From Gemmatimonadota bacterium (GTDB taxonomy: Bacteria > Gemmatimonadota > Gemmatimonadetes > Gemmatimonadales > GWC2-71-9), in the NCBI GenBank assembly GCA_016880225.1, contig JAEHDT010000161.1:1-20212 (forward strand): a stretch of DNA of 20,212 nucleotides. Direction: 5' to 3'. Each line of letters starts with the position of its first letter. The stretch's first letter is position 1. A program made the translations under genes and the position numbers. The notes beneath the pieces were generated by a model. It had not been told where the DNA came from. It saw only the letters and a list, made by a program, of their open reading frames with translations, and ran no database searches. Of the stretch, positions 6,313 through 14,104 are shown piece after piece.

Positions 6313-7149
6313 ATGAGATTGCACTCGCTGCTCGTGGCCGGAGCGTTGATCAGCGTGGCGTGTACCAGGCCGGCGCCTCGCGCCGCCGGCCCCAACGTCG
6401 TCACGATCACTGCTACTGACTACGCCTTCGGCGCGCCGGACACCATTCCCGCCGGACTCACGACACTCCGCCTCGTCAACCACGGGAAAGAGCTGCACCA
6501 CGCCTCCCTGGTCCGGCTGGGGGACGGCAAGACCGTGGCGGACTTTGAAGCCGGGCTCGCGGCCGCGATGAAGGACCACACGCCGCCGCCCGCTTGGATC
6601 TCGTTCGTGGGCGGACCGAACGCCGTCACCCTCGGTGACACGGCCAGCGCGACCCAGTCACTCGCGCCCGGGTCGTACGTCGTCGCGTGCTGGATCCCGA
6701 GCGCCGACGGGGTGCCGCACATCATGAAGGGGATGCTGCACCCACTCACGGTGGTTGCGGCCGCCGCGCCCGCAGCCGCCGAGCCCGTCACCGATGTGTC
6801 GATCAAGCTGACCGACTACGACTTCGTCCTGAACCAGCCGTTGGCCGCGGGGACGCATGCCGTGAGGGTGGAGAACGCAGGCGCGCAGGCGCATGAGGTG
6901 GTGATCGCGGCGCTGACACCGGGAAAGACGCTTCAGGACTTCATCGCGTGGGAGCAGGGAGGCGAGAAGGGCCCGCTGCCCACGGGCCGGTGGCTCGGTG
7001 GCGTGGTCGGCCTCGATGTCGGCGGGCACGCCGAGTTCACCGCGAGCTTCACGCCTGGGAACTATCTCCTGCTGTGCTTCTGGCCGGACGCCAAGGACGG
7101 CAAGCCGCACCTCATGCACGGGATGGCGAAGCAGATCACGGTAAGCTGA
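6313..7149 (+). CDS. Lipoprotein with two cupredoxin-like domains
   Basis: ATG at 6313 follows a GAAAGGA site and gives 278 residues with a lipobox SVAC (Cys17). Two homologous halves follow, roughly 27-148 and 160-278. Each begins TDYxF, has a histidine before a central strand (H62/H63 in GKELHHASL; H194 in AQAHEVVIA), and ends with a Cys-His-Met block: CWIPSADGVPHIMKGM at 126-141 and CFWPDAKDGKPHLMHGM at 255-271. In type I copper proteins such as plastocyanin the ligands are His, Cys, His and Met, with only a few residues between Cys and the second His. Here that interval is nine or ten residues, so copper binding is plausible but with an unusual loop. Likely an envelope electron carrier or copper-handling protein. 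It ends just before a strong bidirectional hairpin. Confidence 0.75.
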   Translation: MRLHSLLVAGALISVACTRPAPRAAGPNVVTITATDYAFGAPDTIPAGLTTLRLVNHGKELHHASLVRLGDGKTVADFEAGLAAAMKDHTPPPAWISFVGGPNAVTLGDTASATQSLAPGSYVVACWIPSADGVPHIMKGMLHPLTVVAAAAPAAAEPVTDVSIKLTDYDFVLNQPLAAGTHAVRVENAGAQAHEVVIAALTPGKTLQDFIAWEQGGEKGPLPTGRWLGGVVGLDVGGHAEFTASFTPGNYLLLCFWPDAKDGKPHLMHGMAKQITVS

Positions 7150-7155
7150 CGCGAC

Positions 7156-7195
7156 AAACGGCCGTGTCTCCGCCGCTCGGGAGACACGGCCGTTT
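7156..7195. terminator. Bidirectional hairpin terminator between convergent genes
   Basis: A perfect 16-bp inverted repeat (7156-7171 pairs with 7180-7195; arm AAACGGCCGTGTCTCC) surrounds an 8-base loop. It lies 6 bases after the cupredoxin-like gene and 21 bases beyond the end of the TonB receptor gene on the other strand. The stem begins with AAA and ends with TTT, so each strand ends in a short T run; neither has a long U tract. Position and symmetry fit a shared terminator. Confidence 0.85.
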
Positions 7196-7216
7196 ATCGT
7201 CCTGCTCAGCGTCTAC

Positions 7217-10200
7217 TCAGAACAGCCACCGCACTCCCGCCTGCAGCTGGCGCGGATCGCCCAACCCCGACCGAATCGTGCCGTCGAAGTTCAGGAAGGT
7301 CGTGCCCGCGGCCGGGTCTTTGAAGTTGTCGGCGTTGGTCAAGTTGAAGATCTCGATTAGGACCTCGAGCTGACCCCGCGGACCCGCCGGGATCGGCCGC
7401 GACAGGCGCACGTCCCAGGACACATACGCGTTGCCCTTGCGGATGGTGTTGCGCTGCAGGATGTGCCCGTCCGCGCAGATCCGATCGGCCGGGCTGACCG
7501 CGCGCGCGCCGGCCGGGGGCGCAAAAGGATTGCCCGGGCGCGGTCCGCAGCTCGCAGAGGCCGGCTGGGCCGAGTAGTAGCTCACGCGATTGTTGAGGTA
7601 GAACCCGAAGACCTTCGCCAGGAACCACCCGTTGAAGCGGTGCCGCTGGTCTCGGTCGCTCCAGTTGTATTCCTTGCCGAGCGAGTCCGCCTGCGCGTAG
7701 CGGAACGTGAACGGATCGCGCTCGTTGTCGTCGTCCGCCTTGTCGAACGACAGCGTGTAGTTCACGTCGAACTGGAAATTCGGGTCGAGCACCCGTTTCA
7801 AACCGACGGTGACCCCGTTGTAGCGCGACTTGGCGCTGCTCTCCACGGTGAACAGCGAGCCAATGGCCGTAGGCCCGGACCCGAACGGACTGCCGAAGAC
7901 CGCATCATTCCGGTTGATGAAGCGCGTGAGATGGTCGGTGCGTGCGTGGGTGTAGCTGATCGACGCCGCGAGGTCGCCGGACAGCTCCCGCTCGTAGCCG
8001 ACCGTGAGGTTCAAGGTCCTCGGGTTCTCGAAGTTGCGGTCCACCACGTACACGGTGGGCTGGAACGGCGTCCCGGTCGAGAGCGGCAGCAGGCTGTCGA
8101 ACGCGGGGGGCGGCAGGAATCCCACCGTCCCGCTCGAGCCGAACAGCGTCTGCCCGAGCGAGCCGTTGGTGCTGCGCACGCTCGCCAGGTTGAGCGCCGG
8201 GATGCGCGCGTAGTAGAGTCCCGCGTTGACGCGGACCACCTGTCGCCCGTCGGCGCTCGGATCCCAGGCGATCCCCAACCGCGGCTGCCACATCTTCTTG
8301 TCGGACGGGATCGTCCCATCCGACGGGAACGTGAAGCTCCCCTGTGCGTTCACCACCGTCGAGTCGATCCATGGTGAGAAAAACACCGTCGAGGGCGGCG
8401 TGATCGGGTCGGGCTCGATCTGGGCTTCCCAGCGCAGCCCGTAGTTGAGGGTCAGCTTGGCCGACGGCTTCCACGTGTCCTGCAGGAACAAGGCGAGCTC
8501 GTTCTGGGTGATCGTCTGCGTGCCCGCCTGCTCCACCGTGTTCGTGCCCACGCCCGATTGCTGGAGATACAGGATGACCGGGCCGGTGATCGTCGTCCCC
8601 GCGGGGCAGGTGAACCCGGGATACACACCGCTCGACCCGTCGGAGCACTCGATGTAGTGTGACCCTTGCGTCACGAAGTTCTCGAACCCGTGCACGCTCG
8701 TGAACGCCATCCGCCCGCCCGCGAACCCGACGAACACCTGCGTCGTCGAGGTGCGGTTCCATTCGCCGCCGAGCTTGATCAGGTGGTTGCCGCGCGAGAT
8801 GGACACGTTGTCGAGCAGCTGGACGCGCGTGTCGTGGTCGTCCCGGATCGGCAGGAAGAACGGCAGGCCGAAGCGAAAGGCATGCCCCGGATCGATGTCG
8901 GTGTCGTGGAACGGGACGGCGGCGCCGAAGATCGACGACACGCCGGTGGTGTCACCGAGGTGGTTGTTGGGACCGGTGTACGGGCGCGGCCGGTCCTCGC
9001 GCGCGAACTGGAAGCGCAGCTCGTTGGACGTGCGCGACGACAGGAACGACACGAGGCTGCCGTTCACGGCGTGCGAGTGGCTCTGCTCCAGACCGTTGGC
9101 GCTGGCGCCCCAGGTATCGACGTCGAACGTGCCGTTCTTCTGTTCGGACCAGGTGTAGTTGTACTTGAGGGACAGGTTGTGCTTGTCCGACAGGCGGAAG
9201 TCGAACTTGGCGAGCGCCGCGCGCGCGTCGTTGGTCCGGGAGATGGGGCCGTAGTCGTTCGCCAGCTCGGGGTAGCGCGCCGCCAGGAACGTCTTGAGGG
9301 AATCGAGCTGGGGGCTCGACGGCCGGCTCTTCTGCTTCACGTCGTCGTAGATCTGCTGGTCGTAGGCGAGGAAGTAGAACACGCGGTCGCGCTTGAGCGG
9401 CCCGCCCACGGTGAAGCCGAACTGACTCTGCGAGAAGTCGGGGTTGAACTTCTGGACCGCGCCCGACGGGAACGTGTGCTCGGGCGATCCCGAGAGGGCG
9501 TCGAACTTACCGAAGTAATGCAGCGAGCCCTTCAACTCGTTGGTGCCGGACTTGGTGATCACATTGACGAAGCCGCCGGAGGAGCGTCCGAACTCAGCGT
9601 TGGCGCCGCCGGCCACCACCACGAGCTCCTGCACCGCATCGAGGTTGAACGTGAACGCCGGCCGCTGGCCGCCACGCTGCTCGCCGAAGAACGAGTTGTT
9701 GAAGTCCGCCCCGTCCACCGACACGTTGTTGTGGATGCCGCGCTGGCCAGCCACGGTGAGCTCGTCGCCGTCCGGGCCCTGGACGATCGCCACGTTGGGC
9801 GTGAGCAGCGTCAGGTTGAGATAGTTGCGCCCGTTGTTCGGCAGGCCCGACACCGCCGCCGCGTTCAGCGGCGTGGCCGCGGCCGCTTGCGTTACGTCCA
9901 CCACCGGCTGCGTGGCCTCCACCGTCACCGCCGCCAGCGTGACCGCGGCGAGCGCCAGGCGAAGATCCACCGTCTCGCCCACGCTCAGGGCGATCCCAGT
10001 GCGCTTCACTTCGGCGTAGCCGACCGAACGCGCCGTCACGTCGTAGGTGCCGAGGGGCAGCAACGTGCCGGTGAAGTTGCCGGCGGCGTCCGTGGTCAGC
10101 GTGCGCGTGAAGTTGGTCTGCGTCTCGTGCAGGATTACCTGGGCGTTGCCGACCGGGGCGCCGTTCGGGTCCGTGACCACGCCGCGGATGATGCCCGTCG

Positions 10201-10306
10201 TGGCCTGCGATTGAGCGCCCGACACCGCGGGCGAGGCGGACAACGCGAGCGCGGCGCCGACCAGCAGAACGGGCAGGCGCATGAGAAAACGGATACCGCA
10301 CGTCAT
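7217..10306 (-). CDS. TonB-dependent (Oar-like) outer-membrane receptor with carboxypeptidase-regulatory domain
   Basis: 1029 residues. A signal peptide (about 1-31) is followed by a CarboxypepD_reg-like beta domain (about 37-115: GIIRGVVTDPNGAPVGNAQV, later LPLGTYDVTARSVGYAE), the plug domain (about 130-260: GLPNNGRNYLNLTLLTPNV, SVDGADFNN, GGANAEFGRSSGGFVNVITK) and a long 22-strand-type barrel ending in GVRWLF with a C-terminal phenylalanine, the outer-membrane insertion signal. The plug and N-terminal arrangement resemble Oar-like TonB receptors common in Gemmatimonadota, Acidobacteriota and Myxococcota. It should import a large or scarce substrate using ExbB/ExbD/TonB, none of which is here; no binding lipoprotein or enzyme next to it hints at the ligand. 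ATG 10306 has GGAGA eight bases upstream, better than the ATG eight codons later. The gene converges on the cupredoxin gene and diverges from polX. Confidence 0.95.
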   Translation of the reverse strand: MTCGIRFLMRLPVLLVGAALALSASPAVSGAQSQATTGIIRGVVTDPNGAPVGNAQVILHETQTNFTRTLTTDAAGNFTGTLLPLGTYDVTARSVGYAEVKRTGIALSVGETVDLRLALAAVTLAAVTVEATQPVVDVTQAAAATPLNAAAVSGLPNNGRNYLNLTLLTPNVAIVQGPDGDELTVAGQRGIHNNVSVDGADFNNSFFGEQRGGQRPAFTFNLDAVQELVVVAGGANAEFGRSSGGFVNVITKSGTNELKGSLHYFGKFDALSGSPEHTFPSGAVQKFNPDFSQSQFGFTVGGPLKRDRVFYFLAYDQQIYDDVKQKSRPSSPQLDSLKTFLAARYPELANDYGPISRTNDARAALAKFDFRLSDKHNLSLKYNYTWSEQKNGTFDVDTWGASANGLEQSHSHAVNGSLVSFLSSRTSNELRFQFAREDRPRPYTGPNNHLGDTTGVSSIFGAAVPFHDTDIDPGHAFRFGLPFFLPIRDDHDTRVQLLDNVSISRGNHLIKLGGEWNRTSTTQVFVGFAGGRMAFTSVHGFENFVTQGSHYIECSDGSSGVYPGFTCPAGTTITGPVILYLQQSGVGTNTVEQAGTQTITQNELALFLQDTWKPSAKLTLNYGLRWEAQIEPDPITPPSTVFFSPWIDSTVVNAQGSFTFPSDGTIPSDKKMWQPRLGIAWDPSADGRQVVRVNAGLYYARIPALNLASVRSTNGSLGQTLFGSSGTVGFLPPPAFDSLLPLSTGTPFQPTVYVVDRNFENPRTLNLTVGYERELSGDLAASISYTHARTDHLTRFINRNDAVFGSPFGSGPTAIGSLFTVESSAKSRYNGVTVGLKRVLDPNFQFDVNYTLSFDKADDDNERDPFTFRYAQADSLGKEYNWSDRDQRHRFNGWFLAKVFGFYLNNRVSYYSAQPASASCGPRPGNPFAPPAGARAVSPADRICADGHILQRNTIRKGNAYVSWDVRLSRPIPAGPRGQLEVLIEIFNLTNADNFKDPAAGTTFLNFDGTIRSGLGDPRQLQAGVRWLF

Positions 10307-10346
10307 GGCCTAGGTCTCCGGGAAGGTGATGCGCAAGGGCGGGGGT

Positions 10347-10375
10347 GAATTAGCACGGGACAGAGAGAGTCGCAA
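10347..10375 (-). promoter_or_regulatory. Candidate promoter of the TonB receptor gene
   Basis: On the minus strand TTGCGA (10375-10370) and TAATTC (10352-10347) are spaced by 17 bases and lie about 40 bases before the receptor ATG. The -35 matches consensus at 4 of 6 places; the -10 is poor apart from being the only AT-rich patch in the region. Offered as a guess from spacing and position. Confidence 0.3.
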
Positions 10376-10390
10376 GTGGAGAGGGGGGAG

Positions 10391-10440
10391 CCGACCCCTA
10401 CCGCCCTCTACCGTCTTCTGCCATCCTCTACCGTCCTCTA
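10391..10440 (+). repeat. Five tandem decamers ending in the polX start codon
   Basis: Five consecutive 10-base units follow a consensus CCGTCCTCTA: CCGACCCCTA, CCGCCCTCTA, CCGTCTTCTG, CCATCCTCTA and CCGTCCTCTA. The final A of the last unit is the A of the polX ATG. A purine-rich run (10376-10390) just upstream can pair with the second unit through AGAGGG/CCCTCT. No Shine-Dalgarno sequence exists for polX, so this pyrimidine tract occupies the whole ribosome-binding position. Confidence 0.85.
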
Positions 10441-12164
10441 TGCAAAACCCCGACATCGCCCGGCTGTTCGACGAGGTGGCGGACCTGCTCGAGATCCAGG
10501 ACGCCAACCCGTTCCGGGTGCGCGCTTACCGCAACGCCGCCCGCACGATCCGCGACTATCCCGAGCCGCTCGCGGACCTGGTGCACGAGGGGACCAAGCC
10601 GCTCACCGAGATCCCGGGTATCGGCGACGATCTCGCCGAGAAGATCACCGAGATCGTGACCACGGGCGAGCTGTCACTGCACAAACAGCTCGCCAAGAAG
10701 CTGCCCGCCGGCCTGCTCGACCTGCTGCGGATCCCGGGGCTCGGGCCCAAGCGCGTGAAGCTGCTCCACAAGAAGCTCAAGGTGAAATCGGCGGCCGACC
10801 TGGCGAAGGCGCTCGACGCGGGGAAAGTGCAGAAGCTCAAAGGCTTCGGTCCGAAGATGGAGGAAAAGCTCCGAGCCGGGCTCGGCCAGGCGCAGGTGAC
10901 CGAGCGGCGCATGCTGTTGAACGAGGCGGAGACGCAGGCGGACGCCACCGTGGCGTACCTCGAGGCGGGCGGCGGCATCGACCGCATCGCGGTCGCGGGC
11001 AGCTACCGCCGGCGCCGCGAGACGATCGGCGACCTCGACATCCTCGTGACTGCGGACGCGAGCGCCGCGGTGATGGACCGGTTCACGCAATACGCCGAGG
11101 TCGCGGAAATCATCTCGAAGGGCGATACCCGCGCGACGGTGAAGCTGCGCGGTGGGCTGCAGGTCGATCTACGGGCGGTCGAGCCGGCGGCGTACGGCGC
11201 GGCGCTGCAGTACTTCACGGGCTCCAAGGCGCACAACGTGGAGCTCCGCAAGATCGCCCAGGAGCAGGGCTACAAGCTGAACGAGTACGGCCTGTTCAAG
11301 GGCACCCGGCGCATCGCGGGCAGGACCGAAGAAGAGATCTACGCCAAGCTCGGCCTCGACTGGATGCCGCCGGAGTTGCGCGAGGCGCGCGGCGAGATCG
11401 CCCTCGCGCGCGAGCACCACCTGCCGCACTTGGTCGAGCTCCGAGACATTCGCGGGGACCTCCAAATGCATACGGCGGCCACGGACGGCAAGGCCACCAT
11501 CGACGAGATGGCACACGCGGCGCGGGAGCTCGGATACGAGTACATCGCCATCACCGACCACTCGAAGCGCGTCACCATGGCGCGGGGACTCGACCCCAAG
11601 CGGCTGCGCGCGCAATGGCGCGCGCTCGACGAGTGGAACGGCGCGAGCGAGGGATTCACGATTCTGAAGAGCATCGAGCTCGACATCCTCGAAAGCGGGA
11701 AACTCGATCTCCCGGACGACGTGCTCGCCGAGGCGGATTACGTCGTGGCCACGGTGCACTACGGCCTGAATCAGACCGAGAAGGAGCTGACCCGGCGGCT
11801 GGTGGGTGCGGCCGAGCATCCGCTCGTCGACGCGATCGGGCATCCCACCGGGCGCCTGCTCGGCAAGCGGGAGCCCTACCCTCTCGACTTCGAGGCCCTC
11901 ACCCAAGCCTGCGTGGACACGGGCTGCCTGCTCGAGCTGAACGGGCATCCCGAGCGGATGGACCTGCCGGACACGCTCGCCGCCGCCGCGCGGCGCCACG
12001 GGGCGCGCTTCGTGCTGTCCACCGACAGCCACCAGCCGGGCAATCTGTCCTTCATGAAATACGCGGTGGATCTGGCGCGCCGGGCGGGACTCGAAGCTGG
12101 AGACATCCTCAACACGCGGCCGTTGGCCGAGTTCAGCAAGGCATTGAAGCGGGCGCGGCCATGA
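10440..12164 (+). CDS. polX: DNA polymerase/3'-5' exonuclease PolX (family X polymerase plus PHP domain)
   Basis: 574 residues, the normal PolX length. Helix-hairpin-helix motifs for DNA binding are at about 56-68 (EIPGIGDDL), 97-105 (RIPGLGPKR) and 132-140. The polymerase active site shows GSYRRRRETIGDLDIL (187-202) with metal-binding D198 and D200, and the third aspartate at D243 (QVDLRAVEP). The C-terminal PHP nuclease domain begins at DLQMH (340-344) and continues with TDH (372-374), E413, H440, GHP (467-469) and STDSHQ (527-532). The first PHP position is Q-x-H instead of H-x-H, as in several known bacterial PolX proteins. The enzyme fills short gaps in base-excision repair. ATG 10440 is chosen because homology begins there; a longer open frame back to 10326 only translates the purine run and the decamer repeat. 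Its 3' end overlaps rnhB by 32 bases. Confidence 0.96.
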   Translation: MQNPDIARLFDEVADLLEIQDANPFRVRAYRNAARTIRDYPEPLADLVHEGTKPLTEIPGIGDDLAEKITEIVTTGELSLHKQLAKKLPAGLLDLLRIPGLGPKRVKLLHKKLKVKSAADLAKALDAGKVQKLKGFGPKMEEKLRAGLGQAQVTERRMLLNEAETQADATVAYLEAGGGIDRIAVAGSYRRRRETIGDLDILVTADASAAVMDRFTQYAEVAEIISKGDTRATVKLRGGLQVDLRAVEPAAYGAALQYFTGSKAHNVELRKIAQEQGYKLNEYGLFKGTRRIAGRTEEEIYAKLGLDWMPPELREARGEIALAREHHLPHLVELRDIRGDLQMHTAATDGKATIDEMAHAARELGYEYIAITDHSKRVTMARGLDPKRLRAQWRALDEWNGASEGFTILKSIELDILESGKLDLPDDVLAEADYVVATVHYGLNQTEKELTRRLVGAAEHPLVDAIGHPTGRLLGKREPYPLDFEALTQACVDTGCLLELNGHPERMDLPDTLAAAARRHGARFVLSTDSHQPGNLSFMKYAVDLARRAGLEAGDILNTRPLAEFSKALKRARP

Positions 12165-12780
12165 GCTCCAGCTGTACCACTGGGGCGAAGCTCTTGCGAT
12201 GGTGCGGCGTGTACCCGCATTGCGCCAGGGCGGCGAGGTGCTCCGGCGTGCCGTAGCCCTTATTCGAGTCCCACGCATACGACGGATGGCGCGCCGCGAG
12301 CCGCTCCATGAGGCGGTCGCGCACGGTCTTGGCGACGACGGAGGCGGCGGCGATCGACTGGCAGTGCGCATCGCCGTCCACGATGGCGTCATGCCGCATC
12401 CCCAGCTCGGGGATCGGAAGCCCGTCCACCAGAATGTGTGCGGGAGAAAGCCCCAGTCGCAGCAGGGCGCGCCGCATCGCGAGGATGCTGGCGCGGCGGA
12501 TGTTGAGCCGGTCGATCTCACGCACGCTCGCCGCCCCGACGCCGATCGCCAGCGCGCGCGCCCGCACCACCAGTGCCAGGCGGCTGCGCTTCGCGGGCGG
12601 CAGGAGCTTGGAATCGCGCAGGCCGCGGATCGCCTTGCAGTGCGGCGGAAACACCACGGCCGCGGCCACCACCGGACCAGCCAGGGGACCGCGGCCTGCT
12701 TCGTCGACGCCGGCGACGAGCCCGCCCCCCGCCTGCCAGAACGCGATCTCGCGCTCGAGCGTGGGGCGGGGACCTCTCAC
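12133..12780 (-). CDS. rnhB: Ribonuclease HII
   Basis: 215 residues. It cleaves the RNA strand of RNA/DNA hybrids and single ribonucleotides left in DNA. GVDEAGRGPLAGPVV (24-38) contains the first two acidic metal ligands D26 and E27; DSKLL (56-60) follows; ILVDG (116-120) supplies D119, VDGDA (134-138) a further aspartate, and SIAAASVVAKTVRDRLM (142-158) the conserved helix. The GTG start at 12780 overlaps the rplS stop as GTGA, so it is the last gene of the rpsP-rplS block, a common position for rnhB. Its final 11 codons run opposite the end of polX; the residues after SFAPVVQLEL are not conserved, so the overlap costs little. Confidence 0.96.
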   Translation of the reverse strand: MRGPRPTLEREIAFWQAGGGLVAGVDEAGRGPLAGPVVAAAVVFPPHCKAIRGLRDSKLLPPAKRSRLALVVRARALAIGVGAASVREIDRLNIRRASILAMRRALLRLGLSPAHILVDGLPIPELGMRHDAIVDGDAHCQSIAAASVVAKTVRDRLMERLAARHPSYAWDSNKGYGTPEHLAALAQCGYTPHHRKSFAPVVQLELMAAPASMPC

Positions 12781-13157
12781 GCCTCTTGTTTCTCCGCCGT
12801 CTCGGGAACCGTGATGCCCCGTTTCTCGCGGATGCGTGCCGCTTTGCCCGCGAGCCGGCGCAGGAAGTAGAGCTTGGCGCGCCGCACGCGACCCTTGCGG
12901 AGGAGCTCGATCGCTGCGATGGAAGGCGAGTGCAGCGGGAAGATCCGCTCCACCCCCACGCCGGCCGAGATCTTCCGGACCGTGAACGTCTCGTTGATCC
13001 CGCCCCCCCGGCGCCCGATACAGACGCCTTCGAAGGCCTGCAGCCGCTCCTTGTCGCCCTCACGCACGCGCACCATGACCCGCAGGGTGTCGCCTGCGGA
13101 AAAGGCGGGCATGCCGCTCTTCAGACCTTCCCGCTCGATCGCTCTCAGCCGGTCCAT
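12777..13157 (-). CDS. rplS: 50S ribosomal protein L19
   Basis: 126 residues, slightly longer than the usual 115-120 because of a Glu/Ala-rich tail (VPETAEKQEA). Family signatures are FSAGDTLRVMVRVREGDKERLQAFEGVCIGRRGGG split across residues 19-53, followed by ETFTVRKIS and GVGVERIFPLHSPSI, and then the basic RRAKLYFLR segment. L19 lies at the 30S-50S interface and contacts 16S and 23S rRNA. ATG at 13157 is four bases after the trmD stop, and the stop overlaps rnhB. Placement after trmD is the standard order. Confidence 0.97.
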   Translation of the reverse strand: MDRLRAIEREGLKSGMPAFSAGDTLRVMVRVREGDKERLQAFEGVCIGRRGGGINETFTVRKISAGVGVERIFPLHSPSIAAIELLRKGRVRRAKLYFLRRLAGKAARIREKRGITVPETAEKQEA

Positions 13158-13161
13158 ACCG

Positions 13162-13848
13162 TCATCCTCGTTCTTGATATCGCGCCCAGAGATCGGGCCG
13201 GCGCTCGCGCGTCAGCCGCTCCGCCTCCGCCGTCCGCCACGCCGCGATCTCCGCGTGATCGCCGCTCAACAATACCGCCGGCACGTCCATTCCGCGATAG
13301 CTCGGCGGCCGCGTGTAGCTCGGCGGCGACAGGAGCCCATCGTAGTGCGAGTCCGTCGCGGCGGACTCGTGATCGCCCAGCGCGCCGGGCAACAGCCGCA
13401 CGACCGCGTCGATGACGCACAGCGCCGCCGGCTCCCCGCCCGACAACACGAAATCTCCTAGCGACAGCTCCTCCGCCGAGAGCCCGTCCGCCACGCGCTG
13501 GTCCACGTCCTTGTAGTGTCCGCACAGGAGCGTCAGCTCGCTGCCGACGGAAAACCGCACCGCGTCGCGGTGGCCGAAGGGCCGGCCGCGCGCCGAGAGC
13601 AGCACCACAGGCGGGCCGCCCCGCAGCTCTGCCACCGCCTCGAAGAACGGCTCCGGCTTGAGCACCATTCCGGCGCCGCCGCCGTACGGAGCATCGTCCA
13701 CGCTCTTGTGCCGGTCGTGGGTATAGTCCCGCAGCTGGACGATCCGATAGCGCACCAGCCCCCGCTCGGCCGCCCGTCCGGGGATGCTCGATGCGAGTGC
13801 CGTCGTGAACACCTCGGGGAACAGCGTCACGACGTTAATCGTCAGCAT
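13162..13848 (-). CDS. trmD: tRNA (guanine-N1)-methyltransferase TrmD
   Basis: 228 residues. It methylates G37 of tRNAs with G at position 36 to prevent +1 frameshifting. The N-terminus NVVTLFPEVF and the RDYTHDRHKSVDDAPYGGGAGM segment (about 40-61) are diagnostic; the trefoil knot that binds S-adenosylmethionine contains LLCGHYKDVDQRV (about 107-119), SLGDFVLSGGEPAALCVID with the catalytic aspartate, and VRLLPGALG. The usual GHYEGVDERV reads GHYKDVDQRV here, a modest substitution. The C-terminal helix domain (HAEIAAWR) is intact. The ATG at 13848 lies inside the end of rimM (14-base overlap). Confidence 0.97.
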   Translation of the reverse strand: MLTINVVTLFPEVFTTALASSIPGRAAERGLVRYRIVQLRDYTHDRHKSVDDAPYGGGAGMVLKPEPFFEAVAELRGGPPVVLLSARGRPFGHRDAVRFSVGSELTLLCGHYKDVDQRVADGLSAEELSLGDFVLSGGEPAALCVIDAVVRLLPGALGDHESAATDSHYDGLLSPPSYTRPPSYRGMDVPAVLLSGDHAEIAAWRTAEAERLTRERRPDLWARYQERG

Positions 13849-14104
13849 CGGCCTCGTCCACGGCGACGAAATGGTCCCGCCACGGTTCCACCACGGCGCG
13901 CGACGTCACGCCGACGAACGACAACAGCCACTCTCGGTGATAGGCGCGCCGCCGCGCCACGATCAGCGGCCCCGCCACGACCTGACGCTCCGCGTTGACG
14001 ACCAGCAGCCGGGCCTTGGGCGTGAACACCGTCCCCGGATGCTCCACGAGCGGGAACACCGCCACTTCCCCCCGCTGGCCGTGCGGCTTCCGCAGCCGCC
14101 CGAC
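13835..14104 (-). CDS. rimM: RimM, N-terminal domain only, without a standard start codon
   Basis: The frame contains VGRLRKPHGQRGEVAVFPL, the start of RimM (usually VG(R/K)I-x-K-x-HG-(L/I)RGE-(V/L)-x-V), then LSFVGVTSRAVVEPWR, matching the end of the N-terminal beta-barrel domain, and stops at residue 89. RimM proteins normally have 160-180 residues, with a C-terminal PRC-barrel that binds S19 during 30S maturation; here trmD begins and there is no room for it. There is no ATG, GTG or TTG before the conserved N-terminus. The codon exactly at the position expected for the start is GTC (14104-14102), overlapping the rpsP TAG by one base; GTG at 14065 would cut off the conserved motif. The coordinates use the GTC. 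Either an atypical start is used, or a base error or mutation has hit a GTG start. Confidence 0.7.
   Translation of the reverse strand, partial: VGRLRKPHGQRGEVAVFPLVEHPGTVFTPKARLLVVNAERQVVAGPLIVARRRAYHREWLLSFVGVTSRAVVEPWRDHFVAVDEADADD

Noticed and set aside
7217..10306. A frameshift or break in the TonB receptor gene
   Set aside because: The frame is continuous for 1029 codons with signal peptide, plug, barrel and terminal phenylalanine all in order.
8666..10348. A 560-codon open frame opposite the TonB receptor gene
   Set aside because: Its translation is Arg/Val/Glu-rich without domains, as expected opposite GC-rich coding DNA; the receptor frame has clear plug and barrel homology.
10326..10439. 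An N-terminal extension of PolX by 38 residues
   Set aside because: The extra residues only translate the purine run and decamer repeats; PolX homology starts at the ATG at 10440.
10391..10440. A CRISPR array
   Set aside because: Units are 10 bases, directly abutting and without spacers; it is a simple tandem repeat.
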